From: Paenibacillus sp. SY21-1
GTDB taxonomy: Bacteria > Bacillota > Bacilli > Paenibacillales > Paenibacillaceae
Reading direction: 5' to 3'
Length of the DNA: 64,000 nt
NCBI RefSeq assembly: GCF_005222705.1
Contig: NZ_STGF01000021.1
Span: 59,104 to 123,103 of the forward strand
Position 1 is the stretch's first letter, and every line of letters begins with the position of its first letter. Shown piece by piece: positions 32,741 to 40,386 of this stretch. The notes beneath the pieces were generated by a model, which was given only the letters and a program-made list of their open reading frames with translations, searched no databases and was not told where the DNA came from. The translations under genes and the position numbers were made by a program.

Positions 32741-34792
32741 GTGACTGCAAAGGACAGAGACGGATTTTGGACGGGATTATCCCTTCAATACAAGCTTCCC
32801 GCGATGATTGGCTTGCTCGTGTGCGTGATGCTCGGGCTGACGAGCTTGTTATCGATAAGGATCGCTTCCGACATAACACTTGAAAAAAGCAAGGATGAAA
32901 TTCGGGCTACCTCCAATCGGATCGGAGAAGGCATAACTTCTGCCGTGGATTTGGAGCTGCAGTCTGTTTTTTTGGCTTCGCTGCATAATGAATTGATGGA
33001 GCTGCTGCAGCTTCGAAACGCCGGCACGCAGAGCATTGACGAGTTTCTGGAAGCCAATCAGCAGCTAGTGGGAGTGTCCAATAAGGTGCTGGCCGATAGC
33101 ATGGCAGGTATGCAAGGCATAGAAACGCTATCGCTGCTTGACGCGAAAGGCATTATTGTAGCCTCGAGCAATGCCGGCGCCTTGAAGGGAGACCGCTCGG
33201 AGCGGCAATATTTCAAGGATACGATGCAAGGCAATAGCGGGATCAGCGATATGATTGTGTCTCAAACAAGCGGGAACTTGGTCAACGTGTTTACAGTCCC
33301 GCTTAAGGATGGCGCAGGCAGCGTACAGGGCGTTCTGCTGGCGACCGTCGTTTCCTCCTTTTTCGTAGATAAGCTGGAACATGTACAAATTAACGAGGAA
33401 GGCAAGGTGCTCATTCTGGATCGGACGGGGACATTGGTCTACCATTCCAAGGATGAGACGCTGATCGGAAAACCGCTTGAGGGAGAGGAGTATAAAGCGC
33501 AGATTGAGACGACGTCCGACAAGCTTATTCAGGGCGAGGTGAGCTTGCCTGACAAAGTTGCTTTCTATTCGAATGTGCCAAAAGCGGATTGGACCATTAT
33601 AGTTGAAGACAGCTTTGCGGATGTTCGCAAGCCGATCACCACGATGGTTCGCAATATTGTCATCGTATTGGCCGCAGCCGTTGCGCTGTCACTGGCGTGC
33701 GGTCTCCTCATGTCCAGGCTGATTACGAAGCCGATTATCAAGTTGACGGGTCTGTTTAAGCTGATGGCCGGCGGCGACTTGACGGTTAACGCAGAAGGCA
33801 AATACAGCGGGGAGCTGAAGCAGCTGGCAGACAGCTTCAACCTGATGGGGGAGCGCAATCGCGGGCTCATTGCCCGCATGAACGATTCCATAGCCATCTT
33901 GAACGAAAGTGCGTCCGCTTTGGGGGATACGTCCTCGCGCACGTCCGCGGCAGTTGGCGAAACATCGGTGACTGCGATGGAAATCGCCCGTGCGATGGAG
34001 CAGCAGGCGAACGAAACGGAATCCATCGTCGATAAATTTACCAGCGTCGGGGACAAAATCGCAAGCGTGAATGGAACGTCTACGAGCATTAAGGAAAAAG
34101 CGGACGAAATTACAACTATTTTTAAAGCCAATCATAAGGTCATTGAAACGCTTGTCGACATTAACGGCAAAAATGAGCTGGAGGTGCAAAAGATTTCCGA
34201 GGCTACGCGCGAATTGGCCGCAAGCTCTTCCGGCATCGTCCATATGACCGGAGCAATTGCCGAAATCGCGAATCAGACCAAGCTGCTCGCATTAAACGCA
34301 TCGATAGAGGCGGCCAGAGCCGGCGAGCAAGGGAGAGGTTTTGCCGTTGTCGCCAGTGAAATTCGCAAGCTGGCCGAGCAGACGACACAGCAATCGAATG
34401 ATATTCATGCGATCGTGCATGAAACGCTGCAGCGCGTCGAGGAGAATAGCCGCAGCGTCCAGGCTATAGAATCGATTTCCTCGCTGCATAACGACAGCGT
34501 CGAGCAAACGCGGCAATCGTTCGACCATATCTCGATGCTGGTTGGCGGCATTGTCGAGCAGGTTCGATCCATGGCCTACGAATTGGGACGTATTGAGCAA
34601 GATAAAAATGATGTGCTTGAAGCGGCGCAGAGCTTGTCCGCCTCGGGAGAGCAGGTATCGGCATCCATCGAGGAGGTGACGGCAACGGTACAGGAACAGG
34701 CGACGATGGTGCAGCAGCTCGCCGGCATGGCCGCCTCCATCGATGAGCTGACCGGAGAACTGTCAAAAGCCGCCACTCAGTTCAAGATATGA
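32741..34792 (+). CDS. Methyl-accepting chemotaxis protein with extracellular Cache sensor
   Basis: A 683-residue transmembrane chemoreceptor. TM1 is at about residues 18-40, a double-Cache sensor at about 45-290, TM2 at about 305-328, HAMP at about 330-385 (MSRLITKPIIKLTGLFKLMAGGDL) and a cytoplasmic signalling helix bundle to the end. The CheA/CheW-binding hairpin is IAEIANQTKLLALNASIEAA, then EQGRGFAVVASEIRKLAEQT. No pentapeptide CheR tether is seen at the C-terminus. Start codon is GTG with GAGGAGG nine bases upstream; an overlapping ATG at 32736 is out of frame and closes after two codons. The ligand is unknown; the sugar genes upstream may hint at it. Confidence 0.94.
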   Translation: MTAKDRDGFWTGLSLQYKLPAMIGLLVCVMLGLTSLLSIRIASDITLEKSKDEIRATSNRIGEGITSAVDLELQSVFLASLHNELMELLQLRNAGTQSIDEFLEANQQLVGVSNKVLADSMAGMQGIETLSLLDAKGIIVASSNAGALKGDRSERQYFKDTMQGNSGISDMIVSQTSGNLVNVFTVPLKDGAGSVQGVLLATVVSSFFVDKLEHVQINEEGKVLILDRTGTLVYHSKDETLIGKPLEGEEYKAQIETTSDKLIQGEVSLPDKVAFYSNVPKADWTIIVEDSFADVRKPITTMVRNIVIVLAAAVALSLACGLLMSRLITKPIIKLTGLFKLMAGGDLTVNAEGKYSGELKQLADSFNLMGERNRGLIARMNDSIAILNESASALGDTSSRTSAAVGETSVTAMEIARAMEQQANETESIVDKFTSVGDKIASVNGTSTSIKEKADEITTIFKANHKVIETLVDINGKNELEVQKISEATRELAASSSGIVHMTGAIAEIANQTKLLALNASIEAARAGEQGRGFAVVASEIRKLAEQTTQQSNDIHAIVHETLQRVEENSRSVQAIESISSLHNDSVEQTRQSFDHISMLVGGIVEQVRSMAYELGRIEQDKNDVLEAAQSLSASGEQVSASIEEVTATVQEQATMVQQLAGMAASIDELTGELSKAATQFKI

Positions 34793-34860
34793 TACAATCG
34801 AAGCTGACGGTCACTGTCCCCGGCAGGGGCTTGATCAAATGACGGTCAGGAGGAATGATG

Positions 34861-35706
34861 ATGTCGATTTATCGCGGAGGCAACGAGCTTAGGAGCCAGA
34901 TTGAACAAACCGGTTTGCCTGAGCAAGCTTTGGCATTATGGGCACTGGGGCAAGCCGGTTTTTTAGTAAAATGGCAAGGCATTCGTTTATTGTTTGATCC
35001 GTATTTGAGCAATTCGGTTTATGAAGCGGCCGGTCCTCCGTGGATGAGGGCATTCGCCTCCCCGCTCGTTCCGGAGGAGTGTGACGATATCGATTATGTC
35101 ATCTGCTCCCATCATCATGACGATCATATGGACAAGCAAACGCTTGTCGCGCTGGACCATAACTGCGAGCGTACCATTTTTATCGTGCCTCGCTCCCATC
35201 TCGGCTTGCTGCGGCATTGGGGGATTGCCGATGACCGGATGATCGGCATATCGCATGGCGAGACGCTGGAGCTTATGGATAGCCTTTCGCTCGAGGCCCA
35301 TGCCGCAAAGCACGAGCAGTTCGAGCAGGATGACGCCGGAGAGCATTTGTACTTGGGGTATGTGGTTACGCTCGGCAGCTTGACCCTGTATCATGCCGGG
35401 GATACGATAGGCTTTGCCGAATTGGCAGCATGGCTGCGCGGCAAGCGCCCGGACATCGGGCTGCTGCCTATTAACGGCAGGGACTATGTGCGGGCAGGCA
35501 AGGGGATTGCGGGCAATTGCAATTACAGGGAAGCGATCGAGCTGGCCGTTCACGCGCAGGTTGACTTGTTGATCCCGATGCATTACGGCATGTTTCCCCA
35601 TAACGACGAGAATCCGGCCTATTTTGTAGATTATTTGCACAGCAACTATCCGTCGCAACGGTTTCATATGTTCGTTCCCGGGGAACGCTATATCTATATG
35701 AAGTAA
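34861..35706 (+). CDS. UlaG-like metallo-beta-lactamase-fold hydrolase
   Basis: A 281-residue MBL-fold protein close to UlaG (L-ascorbate-6-phosphate lactonase). It has the metal motif SHHHDDH near residue 90, AGDTIGF near 179, the UlaG-type LLPINGRD near 200 and the late histidine in IPMHYGMFP. Three successive in-frame ATGs lie at 34855, 34858 and 34861; AGGAGG (34848-34853) is best spaced for the last. No ascorbate PTS or other ula genes are nearby, so the natural substrate is uncertain; a phosphorylated or lactone sugar is a reasonable guess. Confidence 0.87.
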   Translation: MSIYRGGNELRSQIEQTGLPEQALALWALGQAGFLVKWQGIRLLFDPYLSNSVYEAAGPPWMRAFASPLVPEECDDIDYVICSHHHDDHMDKQTLVALDHNCERTIFIVPRSHLGLLRHWGIADDRMIGISHGETLELMDSLSLEAHAAKHEQFEQDDAGEHLYLGYVVTLGSLTLYHAGDTIGFAELAAWLRGKRPDIGLLPINGRDYVRAGKGIAGNCNYREAIELAVHAQVDLLIPMHYGMFPHNDENPAYFVDYLHSNYPSQRFHMFVPGERYIYMK

Positions 35707-35829
35707 GCCATTTAAATGAAGGCCATCCATGTGTCGCAGCGACCAAGCAATTGAGCAAATCATAAGAAATATGGACCCTGCTGCTATGTTAGACTAATAC
35801 CACTAGAAGTGGGAGGAGTGCGAGAAGCA

Positions 35830-37320
35830 ATGAATGGTAATCAAGCAGCCTCAAACAGTGGAGGCACGTTTGGCAGCAGGAGCAATTTTATCGTCATTCT
35901 GGTTATGATTCTGGGCGTATTTGTGGCAATTCTTAATGAAACGCTGCTCAATGTCGCTTTATCCAGAATAATGGCCGACATCGGCATTCAGCCGAGCACT
36001 GCGCAGTGGCTCTCAACGGGCTATTTGCTCGTTATCGGCGTTTTGATTCCCGTTACTGCTTATTTGATTCAACGATTTACAACCCGAACGCTGTTTCTTT
36101 CAGCGATGACTTTGTTTATGATCGGCACGCTGGCAGCAGCGCTGGCGCCGGGCTTCTCCATGCTGTTGATCGGCAGGGTGCTGCAGGCGGCAGGAACGGG
36201 CATGCTGTTCCCGCTGCTGACAAACGTCGTTTTTGCGATGGTGCCGCTTGAGCGCAGGGGGTCCGCCATGGGGACAATCGGCATCGTTATAACGTTCGCT
36301 CCAGCAATCGGACCTACGCTATCCGGTATTATTGTCGAGCATTTTTCGTGGCGCGTGTTGTTTTACAGCGTGTTGCCGATTGCGTTATTCGTCATTGCCT
36401 TCGCGGCAGTCAAGCTGAAGAATGTTACGGAAACGACTAATCCCCGAATCGATTTGCTTTCGCTGATGCTGTCCACATGCGGCTTCGGAGGAATTGTCTA
36501 CGGCTTTAGCAGCGCAGGAGAAGGTCATGGCGGCTGGTCGAGCCCGATTGTGCTGATTCCGATTGCAGTTGGCGTTCTGTCGCTACTGCTGTTTACTTGG
36601 AGGCAGCTGACGCTGACGGAGCCGCTGCTTGAGCTTCGCGTATTCCAGTTCCGCGTGTTCCGCTTATCGGTGCTTATTATGATGATCGTTATGATGGCGA
36701 TGTTCTCGGCTATGATGCTGTTGCCGATCTTTCTTCAGAATGCGCTCGCCTATACGCCGCTTAAGGCCGGGTTAGTTATGCTTCCTGGAGGCATTCTTAT
36801 GGGGATCATGTCGCCGATTACCGGAAGGCTGTTCGATAAATTCGGCGCCAAATGGCTGGCTGTTATCGGCTTGACTCTGATGGCCAATTCGCTATGGCAG
36901 TTTGCCCATATTACGCTGACTACCTCGTATGTATTTATTATGGTGCTGAATACGTTGCTGATGCTTGGCATTTCAATGCTGATGATGCCGGTCATGACCA
37001 ATGCGCTGAATGAGCTCCCGCCGCGCTTGTACGCGCACGGAACGGCGGTTGTAAGTACGCTGCAGCAGGTTTCGGGCGCTGTCGGCACGGCGCTGCTCGT
37101 GACGATTATGACGAACGGGTCGGCCCGTTATTTGGCGGAGGCCGGAGCGGGAGATGCGGCTTCGTTAAAAGTGCTGGCACTGATTTCTGGTATGAAAAGC
37201 GCGTTTATACTGGCTTTTGCGTTAGTTGCAGTTGCCTGGGCGGCGTCTTTTCTGTTGAAGCGAGCCAAGCCGCCGCAAGCCGAGGGGGGCTTGGCCGACA
37301 AGCAGGTTGCCGTCCATTAA
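35830..37320 (+). CDS. MFS multidrug exporter, DHA2 (EmrB/QacA, LmrB-like) family
   Basis: A 496-residue proton-driven drug exporter with about 14 helices. Motif D1-like ILNETLLNVALSRI is in helix 1, motif A region YLIQRFTTRTLF lies after helix 2, and the motif C-like APAIGPTLSG in helix 5 marks antiporters. It is closest in style to LmrB/Mdr-type lincosamide and dye exporters. GGAGG is 13 bases before ATG 35830, a long spacing; GTG at 35818 is in frame but too close to that site. It stands alone and ends in a strong terminator. Confidence 0.92.
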   Translation: MNGNQAASNSGGTFGSRSNFIVILVMILGVFVAILNETLLNVALSRIMADIGIQPSTAQWLSTGYLLVIGVLIPVTAYLIQRFTTRTLFLSAMTLFMIGTLAAALAPGFSMLLIGRVLQAAGTGMLFPLLTNVVFAMVPLERRGSAMGTIGIVITFAPAIGPTLSGIIVEHFSWRVLFYSVLPIALFVIAFAAVKLKNVTETTNPRIDLLSLMLSTCGFGGIVYGFSSAGEGHGGWSSPIVLIPIAVGVLSLLLFTWRQLTLTEPLLELRVFQFRVFRLSVLIMMIVMMAMFSAMMLLPIFLQNALAYTPLKAGLVMLPGGILMGIMSPITGRLFDKFGAKWLAVIGLTLMANSLWQFAHITLTTSYVFIMVLNTLLMLGISMLMMPVMTNALNELPPRLYAHGTAVVSTLQQVSGAVGTALLVTIMTNGSARYLAEAGAGDAASLKVLALISGMKSAFILAFALVAVAWAASFLLKRAKPPQAEGGLADKQVAVH

Positions 37321-37325
37321 CTTGG

Positions 37326-37364
37326 AACAGCTTCCCGTCTGACGATGACGGGAAGCTGTTTTTT
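37326..37364 (+). terminator. Terminator of the DHA2 exporter gene
   Basis: AACAGCTTCCCGT and ACGGGAAGCTGTT form a perfect 13-bp stem followed by TTTT, starting five bases past the stop. Confidence 0.95.
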
Positions 37365-37501
37365 GTTGCTGCTAAACGAATCGATGACTTTTGGAGCGGA
37401 ATTCAGTATGTAGCGCCAGGTTTTATTTTCTGTAACAGGGCTGCTTTCATGTCGGGGTTATGGCGGGGCATCATGCTTGTTTTCCATGAAGGAGGAGCTA
37501 A

Positions 37502-37558
37502 GTGTGCGTGCTGCGCTTTGACCTGTTTGGCCGGGAGCTTGTGCAATTTACGCTTTGA
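37502..37558 (+). CDS. Candidate 18-residue micropeptide
   Basis: A strong AAGGAGGAG at 37489-37497 is followed by GTG 37502 and a frame reading MCVLRFDLFGRELVQFTL, then TGA. The frame ends 63 bases before the yuiD start. It could be a translated leader peptide, a small membrane-surface peptide or chance. The surrounding 37365-37621 stretch has no other gene. Confidence 0.3.
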   Translation: MCVLRFDLFGRELVQFTL

Positions 37559-37621
37559 GAGGATGTTGGGCATGTCGGCGGGGGATAATGAAAGGAGCTT
37601 ATAATAGGGGGATTGGCTTCT

Positions 37622-38086
37622 ATGGCGAATATGGGACTGGCATCTGCGTTAACGGCTGTCGCCGTTGCGCAACTGATAAAGCCGACCGGATTATATATCC
37701 GAACGGGTACTTGGGACGCAGGCAGGCTGATTGGCTCGGGAGGCATGCCGAGCTCGCATTCGAGCGGCGTATCAGCGCTGGCGGCGTACGTGGCGGCTAA
37801 ATATGGCATCAAAACGCCTGAGTTTGGCGTATCAGCCCTGCTCGGCATCGTGGTCATGTACGATGCGATGAATATTAGACGGCAAGCGGGTGAAATTGCG
37901 ATGCAGGTGAACGATCTGGACGAGAATGTCGAGCGTCTTTCAGGCGAGCACCCGGGCTTGTATCACAAGCGGAAGCGGGAGCGCTTGAAGGAGAGGCTTG
38001 GCCATACGCCCAGAGAAGTGCTGGTTGGGGCGCTGCTGGGAGCGGGCATCGGTTTGGCCGGAGCGTTTGTATCGCGGAATAAATAA
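37622..38086 (+). CDS. YuiD-type divergent PAP2 family membrane protein (DUF212)
   Basis: A 154-residue membrane protein of the YuiD/DUF212 family, related to PAP2 acid phosphatases and vanadium haloperoxidases. It keeps the family motif GGMPSSHSSGVSALAAY near residue 40, where PSSH carries the phosphatase-like Ser/His, and VMYDAMNIRRQAGEIA near residue 78. About four hydrophobic helices are visible with a charged segment (about 98-130). The substrate in bacteria is unclear; a lipid phosphate is suggested by kinship. ATG 37622 has AGGGGGA nine bases upstream. Confidence 0.9.
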   Translation: MANMGLASALTAVAVAQLIKPTGLYIRTGTWDAGRLIGSGGMPSSHSSGVSALAAYVAAKYGIKTPEFGVSALLGIVVMYDAMNIRRQAGEIAMQVNDLDENVERLSGEHPGLYHKRKRERLKERLGHTPREVLVGALLGAGIGLAGAFVSRNK

Positions 38087-38187
38087 TATTCCGGTTCGGA
38101 AGCGGGTTATCTGTAGTCCATCCATGTTGATCGTTATATAATGAAGTGGATAATCCGATGCAAGATTATAGAAATGGGGAGAGCGAA

Positions 38188-38982
38188 TTGGAACAGTTGT
38201 TGTTGTGGCCACACGGAGCGCCTTTGGCTGTAGGGGAAACCGATGAGGATATTCCGGCTATTACGCCTTACTTGGTTGAAGGGGATAACCGTCCGGCCAT
38301 TGTGGTCTGTCCTGGCGGCGGATACGGGATGCGCGCGGACCATGAAGGAGATCCAATCGCCAGATGGCTGAACGGTCTGGGCATTTCCGCATTCGTGCTT
38401 CGTTACCGTGTGGCGCCTTACCAGTATCCGTGTGCCCTGATGGATGCGCAGCGAGCGCTTCGCTATGTGCGCAGCGAAGCCGACTTTTTTCGAATTGATC
38501 CGAAACGCGTGGGCTTGCTAGGTTTTTCGGCCGGAGGCCATTTGACTGCCAATGCGGGGACAAGCTACGACGCCGGCAATGCGGAAGCGGCGGACCATAT
38601 CGATCGGGAGTCCTGTCGTCCGGACTTGCTTGTGTTATGTTACCCGGTCATTACGCTGACAGATCCATTCACGCATACGGGGTCCCGGGATAATTTGCTA
38701 GGCAAAAACGCCGAGCAGAGCCGGATAGAGGAAATGAGCAATGAGCGCAATGTGACAGCGGATACGCCTCCAACTTTCCTGTGGCATACATCGGATGATG
38801 GAGCGGTTCCGGTAGAGAACAGCATGCTGTTCGCGGCTGCACTTAGCAAGCACAAGGTGCCATTCGATTTGCATGTATATGCTCACGGCCGCCATGGGCT
38901 TGGTCTGGCGAACGATCAGCCGCATGCTGTTGGCTGGACCGATGCATGCGCATCCTGGCTGGAGCTGCAGGGCTTTAAATGA
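38188..38982 (+). CDS. Alpha/beta-hydrolase esterase (acetyl-xylan esterase / BD-FAE type)
   Basis: About 264 residues, cytoplasmic, of the BD-FAE/Axe esterase group that deacetylates sugars. It shows oxyanion motif CPGGGYGMRADHEG, nucleophile GFSAGGHL (GxSxGG), the aspartate in DGAVPVENS and the histidine in HGRHGLGL. The start is uncertain: TTG 38188 has GGGGAGAG at good spacing, while ATG 38158 and GTG 38146 have no ribosome site and lie within 20 bases of a TATAAT at 38137-38142. It stands alone and converges on sumT. Confidence 0.85.
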   Translation: MEQLLLWPHGAPLAVGETDEDIPAITPYLVEGDNRPAIVVCPGGGYGMRADHEGDPIARWLNGLGISAFVLRYRVAPYQYPCALMDAQRALRYVRSEADFFRIDPKRVGLLGFSAGGHLTANAGTSYDAGNAEAADHIDRESCRPDLLVLCYPVITLTDPFTHTGSRDNLLGKNAEQSRIEEMSNERNVTADTPPTFLWHTSDDGAVPVENSMLFAAALSKHKVPFDLHVYAHGRHGLGLANDQPHAVGWTDACASWLELQGFK

Positions 38983-39101
38983 AATGGGATTTGTGATGCA
39001 AAATGAGGACGACGGGACCGATGAAAGGGGCTTAAGCGACGTACTCTGAAGCCTGCGAGCAAGGGAATGATAGTGGAAGGGCAGGCGAAAGGCTCAAATA
39101 A

Positions 39102-39136
39102 AAGCGCCTTAGCGACGTTAAGCCGCCAAGGCGCTT
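39102..39136 (-). terminator. Terminator of the nirB-nirD-sumT operon
   Basis: AAGCGCCTT and AAGGCGCTT form a perfect 9-bp stem; on the minus strand TTTTATTT follows. It lies 5 bases after the sumT stop. Confidence 0.85.
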
Positions 39137-39141
39137 CCTTG

Positions 39142-39918
39142 CTATCCGATCATCGTAATCGCTTGGCGTTCCGCATGAAGCAGCTGCTCGCGAATATGGA
39201 CGACCTCGCCGATGACGATGAGGGCTGGGTTGCTGACTTTCATTGCGGCGGCGATGGTGTGTATGTCGCCAAGTGTTCCGATGAGGGTACGCTGCCGAGA
39301 GGTTGTGCCTCGTTCGATGATGGCGACAGGCGTTGCTTCGGCCTTGCCGTGGCGGAGCAGCTCTTCACGAATGTCCGGAAGCTGGCTGACTCCCATGTAT
39401 ATGGCCAGGGTATCCACGCTGTGAGCGAGTAAGTCCCATCGAACAGGCTTGTTGTCCCCGTGGCAGCGGTTGCCCGTTACGCAAGCGAAGGATGCGGCAT
39501 AGCCTCTATGCGTAAGCGGTATGCCTGCTGACGCCGCGGCGCCGATAGCCGAGGTGATGCCCGGCACGATCTCATAGGGAATGCCCCATGCGGCAAGCTC
39601 AAGCGCTTCTTCGCCGCCGCGACCGAACACAAACGGATCGCCGCCTTTAAGCCGGACAACATGGTTCCCTTTAACGGCGTATTCCACCAAGGTGCGGTTA
39701 ATCTCGTCCTGCGGCATGGAATGTGCCCCAGGCGCTTTGCCGCAGTAGACCAGCTTGGCATCCGGCTTGGCCAAATCCAGCAGTTCGGGGTTGACGAGCC
39801 GATCATATACGATGACATCGGCAAGCTGAATACGGCGCATCGCCTTGACCGTCAGGAGCTCGGGATCACCCGGGCCAGCTCCGATAATATAGACCATGCC
39901 TGCTTTCGATTGTTTCAT
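39142..39918 (-). CDS. sumT: Uroporphyrinogen-III C-methyltransferase (SUMT)
   Basis: A 258-residue tetrapyrrole methylase that adds two methyl groups from SAM to uroporphyrinogen III, giving precorrin-2, the first step to sirohaem. Motifs: VYIIGAGPGDPELLTVKA at the start, VRLKGGDPFVFGRGGEE near residue 82, IVPGITSAIGA near 105. AAGGGGG precedes ATG 39918; an open frame reaching into the nirD gap is unsupported. Its place after nirB-nirD matches nasF in B. subtilis: it supplies the sirohaem the nitrite reductase needs. The dehydrogenase/chelatase is not in the window. Confidence 0.95.
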   Translation of the reverse strand: MKQSKAGMVYIIGAGPGDPELLTVKAMRRIQLADVIVYDRLVNPELLDLAKPDAKLVYCGKAPGAHSMPQDEINRTLVEYAVKGNHVVRLKGGDPFVFGRGGEEALELAAWGIPYEIVPGITSAIGAAASAGIPLTHRGYAASFACVTGNRCHGDNKPVRWDLLAHSVDTLAIYMGVSQLPDIREELLRHGKAEATPVAIIERGTTSRQRTLIGTLGDIHTIAAAMKVSNPALIVIGEVVHIREQLLHAERQAITMIG

Positions 39919-40035
39919 AAGCTGCCCCCTTCTGCGCTTTACGCCTATTGCCGATTGCGATGTCGCAAAGCTCCTTACATACCCGAAAGCCTTCTGCACG
40001 ACAGCGCAGCAGTCAACGCCATCATCTGCTTGCAA

Positions 40036-40374
40036 TTAGGCCGATAGCGTATTTGTATCTTGAATGGTTACATAGATGGAGCCGTTCGCGTCAATTTCTG
40101 TCGGGAATGTTGTGATGCAGCCATCATCCGGCTCTTCTACGCGTCCGCTGCGCAAGTCGATCTTCCAGTCATGCAGCGGGCAGTGAATATGCGATCCGCA
40201 CACCATGCCTTCCGAGAGGGAACCGCCCTTGTGGGGGCAGCGGTTCTCTACGGCGCGTACCGTGCCGTCCGACAGGCGGAACACGGCGATTTCCAGATCA
40301 TCGTTAACCGTAATACGGCGGGAACCCTTAACATCAATGTCGGTTAGTTTTGCTACTAGCAGCTTCGTTGTCAT
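40036..40374 (-). CDS. nirD: Nitrite reductase small subunit NirD (Rieske type)
   Basis: A 112-residue Rieske-fold protein, the small subunit of NADH-dependent assimilatory nitrite reductase. Unlike E. coli NirD it keeps all four Rieske ligands: Cys46 and His48 in CPHKG, and Cys65 and His68 in CPLHDW, so a [2Fe-2S] cluster is likely. It starts 12 bases after the nirB stop. The 117-base gap before sumT has no feature I can support. Confidence 0.94.
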   Translation of the reverse strand: MTTKLLVAKLTDIDVKGSRRITVNDDLEIAVFRLSDGTVRAVENRCPHKGGSLSEGMVCGSHIHCPLHDWKIDLRSGRVEEPDDGCITTFPTEIDANGSIYVTIQDTNTLSA

Positions 40375-40386
40375 GGGTGAGCCCTC

